In this document: piece after piece, positions 25,436 through 35,285 of the stretch
Layout of the letters: each line of letters starts with the position of its first letter
Position numbering within the stretch: the first letter of the stretch is position 1
From: Ignavibacteriales bacterium
Lineage (GTDB): Bacteria; Bacteroidota; Ignavibacteria; Ignavibacteriales; Ignavibacteriaceae
Assembly: GCA_016709765.1 (NCBI GenBank)
Contig: JADJMD010000009.1
Coordinates: 62,001 to 126,000 of the forward strand
Direction: 5' to 3'
Length of the DNA: 64,000 bases
Made by a program: the position numbers and the translations under genes
The notes under the pieces: generated by a model
Seen by the model: only the letters and a program-made list of their open reading frames with translations
Database searches by the model: none
Told to the model about the DNA's origin: nothing

Positions 25436-26944
25436 TTAAAATCCTAGGAGTTGAACTGATTCTTTGGCAATATTTACAAGTGGTGTAAAGTAAATACCAA
25501 GAACTAAAACCGGAACAGAAAGAATCGTTAGTACGAAATAATTTAATGGTGATAGATTTATTTCAACTTGTTTATCAGCTTTTACTAGAAACATTGCTTT
25601 TAGTACTCGTATATAATAATAAAGTGATATAACAGTATTTAACAAAGCTATAATTGCTACAGTAATCATATTTGCATCAACTAAAGCAATAAAGAGATAA
25701 AGTTTACCGATGAATCCTGCTGTTGGTGGCAGACCAGTTAATGATACTAAGAAAATACCTAAAGCAGTTCCAAGCAAGGGAAGAGAATATCCCAAACCTT
25801 TGTAGTCATCAATTTCTTCTGAATTAATTTTATTTGCAATTAACATCACAACGTAAAAAGCGCCAAGGTTCATAAATAAATAAATTGCAAAGTAAATTAA
25901 CACAGCCATCAAGCCTTGGTCTGAAAGAACAGCAACACCTAACATCAAATATCCAGCGTGAGCGATACTTGAATAGGCTAACATTCTTTTAATATTATCT
26001 TGCCATAAAGCGGCAAAATTTCCAAAAGTCATTGTGATCACTGAGAAAACAATTAATAACATTTGCCAATTTAAGGAAGGTATCATTTGCCAGTAACCTG
26101 ATTTATCAAGTTCTTGTGTAAATGTAACTTGTAGGAATCGAATGAGAACAGCAAAACCGGCAGCTTTACTTGCAACTGATAAGAATGCAGTAATCGAAAT
26201 CGGTGCACCTTCATAAACATCTGGTGTCCAGAAATGGAATGGAACAATTGAAATTTTAAATCCAATTCCGGTAAAGATCATAAGTATTGAAATTAAAAAT
26301 GTTAAATGATCAGTTGTAAGGGTTGGAAGTATTGTACTTATTTCGTGTAGATTTGTGCTTCCAGTAATTCCGTACAAAATAGAAATCCCAAATAACATTA
26401 TTCCCGATGATGCAGATCCATAGATTATGTATTTAAGAGAGGCTTCACTATTTCTAACTGAAGTTTTAACAAATCCAGCAAGAACATAAGATGATAATGA
26501 AAGTAATTCCAAAGAAAGATATATGAGAATTAAATCATTAGCAGAAACCATAAAGAACATTCCAATTACCATTCCTAATATCAAAGCATAATACTCACCA
26601 TGGCGATTTGGACAAGAATTTATTTCTTTCGATGATATTGAAAATAAGACAATAAAAGCTGTTGTAATCAGTATTAAAATCTTAAAGAATGATGAAAAAT
26701 TATCCAGTGATAAGAGAGAGAAACTTTCAGAAACTGAAAAAGCAGATTTTGGATGACCAAACTGAACAACAACAAAACTAAAAGTAACAATCAATCCAAC
26801 TAATGAAATAAAAGGTAAAAACTTTTTACTTTTTATAAATATTAAATCAAATACAACTATTGCTACTAATGTCAGAGCTAAAGAAATTTCAGGTAATATA
26901 GCCTGAAGATTTGCTGATAAGTTTGGTAAAATCAATGTTATCAC
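25436..26944 (-). CDS. nuoN: NADH-quinone oxidoreductase subunit N
   Basis: A 502-residue antiporter-like membrane subunit of complex I, about 14 helices, part of the proton-pumping arm. Conserved features include the lysine-bearing helix around G-F-K-I-S-I-V-P-F-H-F-W-T-P-D-V-Y-E-G-A-P, and M-L-A-Y-S-S-I-A-H-A-G-Y. It is the last gene of the nuo operon, 12 bases after nuoM. No terminator was seen before the isc promoter region. Confidence 0.95.
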   Translation of the reverse strand: MITLILPNLSANLQAILPEISLALTLVAIVVFDLIFIKSKKFLPFISLVGLIVTFSFVVVQFGHPKSAFSVSESFSLLSLDNFSSFFKILILITTAFIVLFSISSKEINSCPNRHGEYYALILGMVIGMFFMVSANDLILIYLSLELLSLSSYVLAGFVKTSVRNSEASLKYIIYGSASSGIMLFGISILYGITGSTNLHEISTILPTLTTDHLTFLISILMIFTGIGFKISIVPFHFWTPDVYEGAPISITAFLSVASKAAGFAVLIRFLQVTFTQELDKSGYWQMIPSLNWQMLLIVFSVITMTFGNFAALWQDNIKRMLAYSSIAHAGYLMLGVAVLSDQGLMAVLIYFAIYLFMNLGAFYVVMLIANKINSEEIDDYKGLGYSLPLLGTALGIFLVSLTGLPPTAGFIGKLYLFIALVDANMITVAIIALLNTVISLYYYIRVLKAMFLVKADKQVEINLSPLNYFVLTILSVPVLVLGIYFTPLVNIAKESVQLLGF

Positions 26945-26956
26945 TTTATAATAAAA

Positions 26957-28561
26957 TTAAAACGCATTTATTGAACTATAAATTCCTTGAGCGTCACTAA
27001 TAAACTTAACCATTGCATTTGCGGATGCATTCATAAGATTAAGCATAGGTGATGGATTAACACCAAGATAAATCACAATTAAAGTCAAAGGAACAAGCAT
27101 AAAATATTCGCGTGTTGTTAGATCTGTTAAATCTTTCCATTTTTCATTTAATGATCCTAGATATACTCTTTGTAATGTCCACAACATATAAGCTGCACCC
27201 AATAAAATACCGAGAGTTGAAATAACAGCTATAATTCTTGTAGTTTCGTTTCCAAATCCACCTAAGAAAACTAATGCTTCAGAGATGAATCCGCTTAAAC
27301 CGGGCAAACCGATAGCTGCAAAGAAAGCAACTGTAACAAATCCTGTGTAAATTGGCATTTGTTTTCCTAATCCACCGAATGAATCTAAATCTCTTGTATG
27401 AGCACGATCATAGATAACTCCAACTATAAGGAAGAGCATTGCAGTGATTGTACCGTGATTAAACATCTGAAGTATAGCACCGGATATTCCCATAGTATTT
27501 AATGATGCCATACCAAGCATTACAAATCCCATATGCGAAACGGAAGAATAAGCAATAAGTTTTTTAAAGTCTTTTTGGGCCATTGCTGCAAGTGCGCCGT
27601 ATATAATATTTATCATACCAAAGAGAGCAATGTACCAGCTTAATTGATATGTTAGTTCCGGAAATATCGGATAGGAAACTCTAAGTATTCCGTAAGTTCC
27701 CATCTTCAATAATACACCGGCAAGGATAACGCTTATTGCCGTTGGAGCTTCAACGTGTGCGTCAGGTAACCAAGTGTGAAAAGGGAACATTGGTATCTTA
27801 ATAGCGAAGCCGATAAACAATCCAATGTATGCTATAAACCTTAAATTGTTTGGATTTAAGGGTGATAGTATTCCAGTAGTCGTGTAGTTAGAATGATTCA
27901 TCAATTCTAACAAGTTAAATGTAAACACTCTTGTTCCATCTGCAAGTGTTTCCATAGAACTGAAGTACAATCCAATCATAACTAAAAGAATAAAAATACT
28001 TCCGAGTAATGTATATAAGAAAAATTTAATTGCTGCGTATTCTCTCCTTGGTCCGCCCCAAATACCAATTAAAAAGTACATTGGAAGTAACATCAATTCC
28101 CAAAAAATATAAAACAGGAAGAAATCAAGTGAAACAAAAACTCCCATCATTCCAGTATTCAAAAGCAAGAACATTGCAAAATAACCTTTAACCGATTTGT
28201 TAATGGTCCAGGAAGATAAAGTTGCAATGAAAGTTACAATGGCAGTTAAAAGTACAAGTGGAGTGCTTAAACCATCTACACCTAGAAAATAATCTATTTT
28301 AATTTTTCCAATCCAGGCAAAGCCGGGAATATCAATCCATCTAAATTTTTCTATAAATTGAAAAGAACTTGCATCGTTTATTCCTCCGGCAGCATAATTA
28401 AAATTCATCAACAATATTATTGATAAAACAATTTGTATTACCGTTACAATGAGTGTGGTAACCTTGATTGACAGCTCTTGCTTTTTAGGAAGAGCTAAAA
28501 CGATTATCATTCCCAATATTGGAAGGAATGTTAATAATGATAGTATAGGAAAATTATTCAT
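26957..28561 (-). CDS. nuoM: NADH-quinone oxidoreductase subunit M
   Basis: A 534-residue antiporter-like subunit of complex I. Motifs include F-W-E-L-M-L-L-P-M-Y-F-L-I-G-I-W-G-G, K-I-P-M-F-P-F-H-T-W-L-P-D-A-H-V-E-A-P-T and L-I-A-Y-S-S-V-S-H-M-G-F-V, which carry the glutamate, lysine and histidine of the half-channels. Length is normal. It follows nuoL by 31 bases. Confidence 0.96.
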   Translation of the reverse strand: MNNFPILSLLTFLPILGMIIVLALPKKQELSIKVTTLIVTVIQIVLSIILLMNFNYAAGGINDASSFQFIEKFRWIDIPGFAWIGKIKIDYFLGVDGLSTPLVLLTAIVTFIATLSSWTINKSVKGYFAMFLLLNTGMMGVFVSLDFFLFYIFWELMLLPMYFLIGIWGGPRREYAAIKFFLYTLLGSIFILLVMIGLYFSSMETLADGTRVFTFNLLELMNHSNYTTTGILSPLNPNNLRFIAYIGLFIGFAIKIPMFPFHTWLPDAHVEAPTAISVILAGVLLKMGTYGILRVSYPIFPELTYQLSWYIALFGMINIIYGALAAMAQKDFKKLIAYSSVSHMGFVMLGMASLNTMGISGAILQMFNHGTITAMLFLIVGVIYDRAHTRDLDSFGGLGKQMPIYTGFVTVAFFAAIGLPGLSGFISEALVFLGGFGNETTRIIAVISTLGILLGAAYMLWTLQRVYLGSLNEKWKDLTDLTTREYFMLVPLTLIVIYLGVNPSPMLNLMNASANAMVKFISDAQGIYSSINAF

Positions 28562-28592
28562 TGTTATGTTACCTGTTTTTCAAACTTTATAC

Positions 28593-30689
28593 TTAGAATA
28601 AAAAGAGCAAAATAATTAACGAAAATATTACGAGTACAATGTATGTCTGAACTTTTCCGGTTTGTACTCTTCGCAAAATCAAACCAATAAAACCACTAAT
28701 GTAAGCCATTAAATTTACAAGACCATCAACTATGTATTTGTCAAACCCACCTATAAATGTGGAAACTGCTCTTGTTACAGTTGCAGATCCATTAACAATT
28801 CCATCTATAATAGTAGAATCAAACCAGTAAATGATTTTACTTAATCCAAGTAGACCAGCAACAAATGTTTTATGATATAATTCATCAAAGTACCATTTGT
28901 TAAGAGAAAAATTATAAAGAGGCTTAATAGACTCAGTTAGTTTATCTACGTTTACTTTTTTCCATTGATAGAAAACGAAAGCAGTAAATATTCCTGCAAC
29001 TGCTACAAATAAGGACAAGAACATTGCAGGGTAATGAGCTGAGTGCATTGCTTTAGTATATTTTTCGGAATATGTAATCTCCCCGTGAGATGATTCAGAT
29101 GAATTATGTTCAACAACACCATGAGTTTCTTCGTCAATTTCAGAACGCATAAAATCAAAACGTGTTGCATTTGGAGAATGTAATTGGGGACTATTTATCC
29201 ACTTATTAAAAAACCAACCTTGATCAGCACTGAACGGATTAGGTGTATAAAAAATAAATATGGACAACATTGCTAAAACAGCTAAAGGCATTGCCATTAC
29301 AAATGGAGATTCATGTGCATGTTCAAATTTGTGATGATCTCTTGGTTCACCGTGGAATGTAATTATAATTAATCGGAACATATAGAAGGCGGTCATCAGA
29401 GCAACTAAAAATCCAACAATAGCAAAAATCCAATAACCAGTAAGTGACCCGAATGCAAATGAGCTAGCTAAAATTCCATCTTTACTTAAAAATCCTGATG
29501 TTAATGGAATTCCTGAAATAGCAAGTGAAGCAATTAAAAATGTTGCATAAGTAAGTGGTAGCTTCTTTCTCAATCCACCCATATTTCTAATATCTTGCTC
29601 GTGGTGCATTGCATGGATAACAGAACCCGAACCAAGGAATAAACAAGCTTTAAAAAATGCGTGAGTTACAAGATGGAAAAAAGCAAATTTGTAAGCGCCA
29701 ACTCCGAGTGCCATAACCATATAACCCAACTGAGAAACGGTTGAGTATGCTAACACCTTTTTAATATCATTTTGTGTTAGTGCTATAGTTGCTGGAATAA
29801 ACGACGATAACATTCCAATTATTGCTATAAACATCATTGCATCAGCCGTTAGCAACCCAAAAATCCTTATTGTAAGATAAACACCCGCAGCAACCATTGT
29901 AGCAGCATGGATCAATGCGCTGACTGGTGTCGGACCTTCCATCGCATCTGGTAACCAAACATGAAGAGGGAACTGAGCAGATTTTCCGATTGCGCCCATG
30001 AATAATAAAATGCCTGTTACAGATAACCAGAAATCAGAATTGAATGGAAGTTTACCTGCACTGATTGATTGAAAAATTGTATCAAAAGAAAATGTGTTGT
30101 AAGTAAGGAATAAAATTAATATTCCAGCGAACATTCCAAGATCACCAACTCTATTTACTAGGAAAGCTTTTTTTCCGGCATCAGCAGCAGATTTTTTCTC
30201 AAACCAAAATCCAATTAAAAGATAAGAAGATAATCCAACTAACTCCCAGAAAATATACATCATTAAAATGTTATTGGTAAGTACAATTCCGTTCATCGAG
30301 AAAGTGAATATTCCAAGATAGGCGAAGTAACGATTATATCTTTCATCGCCCTTCATATATGCGATTGAGAAATAATGTACAAGTGCACTTATCAATGCTA
30401 CAACAAATAGCATCAAAACAGTTATGTTGTCTAAAAGAAATCCAAGTTTAATTATAATTGAATCGCTCAGTCTGAACCATTCTAATTCAGAAACAATTTT
30501 ATCATCAATAAAATATGATAACTTGTTAAATGCAAGTACAATCGAGGCTATAAGAACAGCAGAGATAATAAATACTTCAAACAAATAAATTGATTTAACT
30601 TTTTTACCAAGAAGTAAAGTAACAACAAAACCAAGCAATGGTAAAAATAAAATTGCTAGAGAAATATTTATTATACTATTTTCTGTCAT
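28593..30689 (-). CDS. nuoL: NADH-quinone oxidoreductase subunit L
   Basis: A 698-residue proton-pumping subunit of complex I with the long lateral C-terminal helix. Core motifs: M-Y-I-F-W-E-L-V-G-L-S-S-Y-L-L-I-G-F-W, Q-F-P-L-H-V-W-L-P-D-A-M-E-G-P-T-P and V-L-A-Y-S-T-V-S-Q-L-G-Y. It is longer than a typical NuoL because of a polar His/Glu/Ser-rich insert (about residues 500-560, with H-N-S-S-E-S-S-H-G-E) before the lateral helix region. It lies three bases after nuoK. Confidence 0.96.
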   Translation of the reverse strand: MTENSIINISLAILFLPLLGFVVTLLLGKKVKSIYLFEVFIISAVLIASIVLAFNKLSYFIDDKIVSELEWFRLSDSIIIKLGFLLDNITVLMLFVVALISALVHYFSIAYMKGDERYNRYFAYLGIFTFSMNGIVLTNNILMMYIFWELVGLSSYLLIGFWFEKKSAADAGKKAFLVNRVGDLGMFAGILILFLTYNTFSFDTIFQSISAGKLPFNSDFWLSVTGILLFMGAIGKSAQFPLHVWLPDAMEGPTPVSALIHAATMVAAGVYLTIRIFGLLTADAMMFIAIIGMLSSFIPATIALTQNDIKKVLAYSTVSQLGYMVMALGVGAYKFAFFHLVTHAFFKACLFLGSGSVIHAMHHEQDIRNMGGLRKKLPLTYATFLIASLAISGIPLTSGFLSKDGILASSFAFGSLTGYWIFAIVGFLVALMTAFYMFRLIIITFHGEPRDHHKFEHAHESPFVMAMPLAVLAMLSIFIFYTPNPFSADQGWFFNKWINSPQLHSPNATRFDFMRSEIDEETHGVVEHNSSESSHGEITYSEKYTKAMHSAHYPAMFLSLFVAVAGIFTAFVFYQWKKVNVDKLTESIKPLYNFSLNKWYFDELYHKTFVAGLLGLSKIIYWFDSTIIDGIVNGSATVTRAVSTFIGGFDKYIVDGLVNLMAYISGFIGLILRRVQTGKVQTYIVLVIFSLIILLFLF

Positions 30690-30692
30690 TTA

Positions 30693-31004
30693 CTAATCTT
30701 TCAAACTATCAATTTCGTCTATGTTTACAGTTGATAGAGTTTTATATATATTCAAAACTATGGCTAATGCTATAGCGGCTTCTGCTGCAGCAAGTACAAT
30801 TACAAAAAGTGCAATTAAATGTCCTTGCAATCCAAAATTGCCAAAACGTGAAAATGCTATAAAATTTATATTTGCGGAATTAAGAATTAACTCAACGCCC
30901 ATTAAAACCATAATTGCATTTTTTCTTGTAACGATAGCGTAAATTCCCATTGAAAAAAGAAATGTGCTTACAACCAAAAAGTGATTTAATCCAACTTCAA
31001 TCAT
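30693..31004 (-). CDS. nuoK: NADH-quinone oxidoreductase subunit K
   Basis: A 103-residue three-helix membrane subunit of complex I, with buried glutamates in M-G-V-E-L-I-L-N-S-A-N and A-A-A-E-A-A-I-A-L-A-I that form part of the proton path. The start overlaps the nuoJ stop by four bases. Confidence 0.96.
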   Translation of the reverse strand: MIEVGLNHFLVVSTFLFSMGIYAIVTRKNAIMVLMGVELILNSANINFIAFSRFGNFGLQGHLIALFVIVLAAAEAAIALAIVLNIYKTLSTVNIDEIDSLKD

Positions 31005-31495
31005 GTTTCTCTTCTCGCAATCGATGCTGCACCTATCAGTGCAATCAAAAGAATAATTCCTAATAATTCAAATACAAGAGCGTATTGTTGTAAAAGAATT
31101 GTGCCTAATGAGGCTGTTGTGGGTAAGGGAGCTTCTGTAGGAAATGTTTTCCATTTTGAAGTTATCAAAGCTGCCAATAATGATCCTGAAAGTAATCCGA
31201 CACCAATTACAGCAGGATAAATATTTATTGTCCCAGTTTTAATTTCAACATTAGTAATCTTGTTAGTTAACATCACACCAAAAAGTAATAAAATTAATAT
31301 TCCACCCACATAAACAATAAGTTGAACAATTGCTACAAAATCAGCACCGAGCAAAACATAAATTCCAGCAACACCAAAAAAAGTAAACAACAAGAAAAAT
31401 GCAGAGTAAACAATGTTTCTGTTTGTAACTACAAAGAATGCCGATACAACCGTTATAGCAGCGAACAAGTAAAATATTAAATCGTAAAGGTTCAC
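31001..31495 (-). CDS. nuoJ: NADH-quinone oxidoreductase subunit J
   Basis: A 164-residue five-helix membrane subunit of complex I. The conserved third helix is visible (A-I-V-Q-L-I-V-Y-V-G-G-I-L-I-L-L-L-F-G). In known structures it helps couple quinone reduction to pumping. It lies one base after nuoI and overlaps nuoK. Confidence 0.95.
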   Translation of the reverse strand: MNLYDLIFYLFAAITVVSAFFVVTNRNIVYSAFFLLFTFFGVAGIYVLLGADFVAIVQLIVYVGGILILLLFGVMLTNKITNVEIKTGTINIYPAVIGVGLLSGSLLAALITSKWKTFPTEAPLPTTASLGTILLQQYALVFELLGIILLIALIGAASIARRET

Positions 31496-31496
31496 T

Positions 31497-32072
31497 TTAT
31501 TTTTCCTCTTGCTGATCTTTTTTGATTTCAGATTTTGGTTCTTTTGGCTCGGACGCTGCCTTCAATTTTTCAGCTTCTTTTTCTGCATTAAATTTTGCAA
31601 GATTATCTCTTTTTTCCTGTCTTTCGTCTGGAGTAAGAGTAGCAAAATCATAAATCAATTTATCTCTATCCCATTCAGAAAATTCATAAACATCTGTCAT
31701 ATAAATACAATCTGTAGGGCAGGGGAAAACGCACAATTGGCAGTAACAGCATTTTGCAAAATCAATTGTAAAGTTTGTAACCCAAAGGGCTTTCTTTTTT
31801 CCGTTTGATGTTTTACCAAGATCCTCACCAGGAATGGATTTCGTTGTTTCAATTTCGATACAACTAACAGGACAAGCTCTTGAACATTGATCACAGCCAA
31901 TACAATCATCCATATTTACATATAGTCTGTTACGTTCTCTTTCCGGTAATTGAGGTTTCACTTCCGGGTATTGAATTGTAACCGATGGAACGAACATATG
32001 TTTAAATGTAATCTTCATTCCAATAAAGATTGTTGCAAGTGCCGAGTATATATTTCCGAAATATTCTTTCAT
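31497..32072 (-). CDS. nuoI: NADH-quinone oxidoreductase subunit I
   Basis: A 191-residue peripheral subunit carrying clusters N6a and N6b. Two 4Fe-4S motifs are intact: C-I-G-C-D-Q-C-S-R-A-C-P and C-C-Y-C-Q-L-C-V-F-P-C-P. The C-terminus is a charged Lys/Glu tail (about 30 residues) longer than in many homologues. Without a NuoEFG module this subunit would be the nearest cluster-bearing entry for electrons, possibly from ferredoxin (inference). Confidence 0.96.
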   Translation of the reverse strand: MKEYFGNIYSALATIFIGMKITFKHMFVPSVTIQYPEVKPQLPERERNRLYVNMDDCIGCDQCSRACPVSCIEIETTKSIPGEDLGKTSNGKKKALWVTNFTIDFAKCCYCQLCVFPCPTDCIYMTDVYEFSEWDRDKLIYDFATLTPDERQEKRDNLAKFNAEKEAEKLKAASEPKEPKSEIKKDQQEEK

Positions 32073-33157
32073 TATAAAAGTGTAATCAATCCGATTATTA
32101 TAAGATTAACAAATGCAATTGGAATTAAATACTTCCAACAAATTGTCATTAACTGGTCAACGCGTACTCTTGGTAAAGTCCATCTTAACCACATCTGAAC
32201 AAAAACAAAAAATACACCTTTTATGGTAAACCAAGAAAATTGTTCGATAGGTATCATCCAATGTGCGCCAATCAAATCACCCAAATATCCTATAGGGGAT
32301 TGGTATCCGCCTAAAAACAATGCAACTACAATTGCAGAAACCGCAAACATATTTGCATACTCTGCTAAAAAGAACATTGCGAATTTCATTCCTGAATATT
32401 CTGTATGGTAACCTGAAACAAGTTCAGATTCTGCTTCAGGAATATCAAAAGGTGTTCTGTTTACTTCCGCAAGTGTGCTTATATAAATAATTAAAAAACC
32501 AATGAACATAAATGGTATTAATAAAAACTTTGATAATGCAGATCCAGGTCCGCCAAAGATATACCAGTTCCAGGCATATCCGGTTTGCTGTTCACTTAAT
32601 GTGTGTAAGCTCATTGATCCACTAATCATAACTAAGCTTAAAAGCACTAACATTGTTGGAATTTCGTAACTAACAATCTGCGCAACTGATCGCATTGAAC
32701 CTAGCAGGGAATATTTATTATTTGATGCCCAGCCAGCCATTAAAATTCCTGCCACAACAATTCCAGTTACGGCAACTATATAAAAAATACCAAGATCAAT
32801 CTCAGTTCCTATAAAAATGCTCGTGAACGGAATTGCAGCAAAAGCGGCATAACTACCAGCAAAGACTATTATCGGAGCAAGATTAAATAACAACTTGTCA
32901 TTATCTTTTGCTACAATATCTTCTTTTTGAATAAGCTTTAAAATATCTGCAATTGTTTGTTTCCATCCGTGCCAGCCGACTCGCATTGGTCCAAGTCTAT
33001 CCTGCATATGTGCAGAAACTTTTCTTTCAAGATAAACTGCGAATAATGCGAAAGGTAAAATGAATGCAAATAAAGGAAGTAAACTTTGTATTGTTCCTGC
33101 AATTATATCTGCAATCACTGAGTTGCCAAAAAGATCAACTAAGAAATCATACATCAT
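32072..33157 (-). CDS. nuoH: NADH-quinone oxidoreductase subunit H
   Basis: A 361-residue eight-helix membrane subunit that forms the quinone chamber with NuoB and NuoD. Signature segments are E-R-K-V-S-A-H-M-Q-D-R-L-G-P-M-R-V-G and the acidic loop F-D-I-P-E-A-E-S-E-L-V-S-G-Y-H-T-E-Y-S-G. The start overlaps the nuoD stop by four bases; in 14-gene operons nuoE, nuoF and nuoG sit between these two genes, but here they are absent. Confidence 0.96.
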   Translation of the reverse strand: MMYDFLVDLFGNSVIADIIAGTIQSLLPLFAFILPFALFAVYLERKVSAHMQDRLGPMRVGWHGWKQTIADILKLIQKEDIVAKDNDKLLFNLAPIIVFAGSYAAFAAIPFTSIFIGTEIDLGIFYIVAVTGIVVAGILMAGWASNNKYSLLGSMRSVAQIVSYEIPTMLVLLSLVMISGSMSLHTLSEQQTGYAWNWYIFGGPGSALSKFLLIPFMFIGFLIIYISTLAEVNRTPFDIPEAESELVSGYHTEYSGMKFAMFFLAEYANMFAVSAIVVALFLGGYQSPIGYLGDLIGAHWMIPIEQFSWFTIKGVFFVFVQMWLRWTLPRVRVDQLMTICWKYLIPIAFVNLIIIGLITLL

Positions 33158-34302
33158 CTGTCAATCTCTCCTAAAACTATATCGATGCTTCCAAGAATTG
33201 TAACAACATCAGCTACCATATAACCTTTGCATAACTCATTTAATATTTGCATGCTTACAAATGATGGTGCTCTAACTTTAACACGATAAGGGCTTGTTGA
33301 ACCATCACTGATAATAAAATAACCCAAATCTCCTCGGGGATTTTCAACTCGAGCATAAACATGGCCAACAGGCGGTTTAATTCTTTTAGGAACCGCTGAT
33401 TGAACATCACCTTCAGGTAGTTGATCCAATGCTTGTTCAATGATCCTGCAACTTTCTTCCATCTCTAAAACGCGAACGTAATATCTATCCCAGCTATCAC
33501 CAATAGTTCCATACTTTCCATTGCCAACAGGAATCTCATAATCAAATTTGTGATACACAGAATATGGATCTTCTTTTCTCACATCCCATTTAATTCCTGA
33601 AGCACGTAAGTTTGGTCCGGTTACTCCATAATTAATTGCAGTGTCAATTGGTAAAATTCCAACATTAGCAGTACGATCAATAAAAATTCTATTATGGCTT
33701 AAAAGATCATTTACTTCTTTAAGATTCGGTCTAAACTCTTTAATAAACTCACGTGACTTTCTAACAAAATCTGGGTGAAGATCATGTGAGAGTCCGCCAA
33801 TCCATATATAATTGTAAAGTAATCTAGCTCCACAAGTCATTTCAAAAAGGCTAAGGATTCTTTCACGATCTCTAAAGCAATATAAAAATGGAGTGAAAGC
33901 GCCGATATCAGCACCATAAGTTCCAAGTGCAACAAGATGCGAAGAAATACGCTGTAATTCAGCCATTATTACTCTAATGTATTCAACTCTTTCAGGTAAT
34001 TCTATTCCAAGAAGTTTTTCCATTGCAATTGTATAACCAAATTCATTGCCCATCGGAGCTAAATAATCCATACGATCTGTATAAGGAACTATTTGGGGAT
34101 AAGTCATTGCCTCACAATGCTTTTCAAAACATCTGTGCAAGTAACCTATATGTGGAATAACATTAGTAATGATTTCGCCTTCCAAGGCAAGTTCGAGTCG
34201 AAGCACACCATGGGTTGATGGGTGCTGAGGACCCATATTCAAAACCATTTCCTCGGTCCGCACTAAAGAGCTTTTAGTATTTATTTTTGAATCTTGAACC
34301 AT
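33154..34302 (-). CDS. nuoD: NADH-quinone oxidoreductase subunit D
   Basis: A 382-residue subunit related to the hydrogenase large subunit, without nickel ligands. The quinone-site residues are present: His in G-P-Q-H-P-S-T-H-G-V and Tyr in Y-T-D-R-M-D-Y-L-A-P-M. It is separate from NuoC, not fused as in E. coli. One base separates it from nuoC. Confidence 0.97.
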   Translation of the reverse strand: MVQDSKINTKSSLVRTEEMVLNMGPQHPSTHGVLRLELALEGEIITNVIPHIGYLHRCFEKHCEAMTYPQIVPYTDRMDYLAPMGNEFGYTIAMEKLLGIELPERVEYIRVIMAELQRISSHLVALGTYGADIGAFTPFLYCFRDRERILSLFEMTCGARLLYNYIWIGGLSHDLHPDFVRKSREFIKEFRPNLKEVNDLLSHNRIFIDRTANVGILPIDTAINYGVTGPNLRASGIKWDVRKEDPYSVYHKFDYEIPVGNGKYGTIGDSWDRYYVRVLEMEESCRIIEQALDQLPEGDVQSAVPKRIKPPVGHVYARVENPRGDLGYFIISDGSTSPYRVKVRAPSFVSMQILNELCKGYMVADVVTILGSIDIVLGEIDR

Positions 34303-34303
34303 T

Positions 34304-34792
34304 TTAGTATGGTACTTTCATTCCCTGATAGAACTCAGGATTTTCGTAATCTTTTCTCAGCGGATAACCTGCATCCCAATCATATGGCATAAGAATTCTC
34401 CGTAAGTCAGGATGATTTAAGAAGATTATACCAAATAAATCATAAGCTTCTCGTTCGTGCCAATCAGCAGCTTTCCAAACTTCTGATACCGTTGGAATTT
34501 CAGGTTTATTTCTATCTGTAGAAACTTTAATTGTTATCTTATGTTTTAAAGTCGTTGATTCTAAATGATAGTAAACACTTAATAAAGAATTTTTTGGTTC
34601 ATCAACACCGGATAAGTTCATTAAAGAATCAAACAATAAATCTGATGTATCACGTAAGAATAAACTTAATTTATCAATCTCTAATGCAGATGCTATTACC
34701 AATGCTTCTGTAGGTTGATCTGTTTTTAATTCCAGATTAAAATCAGGAAAATTTTCTTTTAAGATTTGTAATATTTCTTCAGGGTTTTTCAT
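34304..34792 (-). CDS. nuoC: NADH-quinone oxidoreductase subunit C
   Basis: A 162-residue 30-kDa-type peripheral subunit. The family signature W-H-E-R-E-A-Y-D-L-F-G-I and L-R-R-I-L-M-P-Y-D-W is near the C-terminus. The start overlaps the nuoB stop by four bases. Confidence 0.95.
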   Translation of the reverse strand: MKNPEEILQILKENFPDFNLELKTDQPTEALVIASALEIDKLSLFLRDTSDLLFDSLMNLSGVDEPKNSLLSVYYHLESTTLKHKITIKVSTDRNKPEIPTVSEVWKAADWHEREAYDLFGIIFLNHPDLRRILMPYDWDAGYPLRKDYENPEFYQGMKVPY

Positions 34793-35280
34793 GCAGATTT
34801 CTTTATCATGCTTTCATTACGGATTTTTTCTTGAAGCTTTAATAATCCCTCAAGCAAAGCTTCAGGTCTTGGCGGGCAGCCTGGAACGTAAACATCAACA
34901 GGAATGACTCGATCAACACCTTTTAATACGTGATAACCGTGCTCCCAATATGGTCCACCACAATTGGAGCAACTTCCCATAGATATAATATACTTTGGAT
35001 CGGGCATTTGCTCATAAAGACGTTTAATTCTTGTTGCCATCTTTAAAGTAACGGTTCCGGATATAATGATAATATCAGCTTGTCTTGGTGAGGGGCGAGG
35101 AATAACACCAAATCTGTCAAAATCATAATGCGATGCGGATGTTGCCATCATTTCAATTGCACAGCAGGCTAATCCAAAACTAACTTGCCAGAGTGAAGAT
35201 AATCTTGCCCAGTTGAGCAAATCTTCTGCTTTTGCTATAACTATATTTCCATCGGTAAATTCTTTATCTAAAAATCCCAT
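34789..35280 (-). CDS. nuoB: NADH-quinone oxidoreductase subunit B
   Basis: A 163-residue subunit holding cluster N2, the last electron carrier before quinone. The four cysteine ligands are visible: the tandem pair in G-L-A-C-C-A-I-E-M, one in G-S-C-S-N-C-G-G and one in V-P-G-C-P-P-R-P. It lies five bases after nuoA. Confidence 0.97.
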   Translation of the reverse strand: MGFLDKEFTDGNIVIAKAEDLLNWARLSSLWQVSFGLACCAIEMMATSASHYDFDRFGVIPRPSPRQADIIIISGTVTLKMATRIKRLYEQMPDPKYIISMGSCSNCGGPYWEHGYHVLKGVDRVIPVDVYVPGCPPRPEALLEGLLKLQEKIRNESMIKKSA

Positions 35281-35285
35281 TTAAA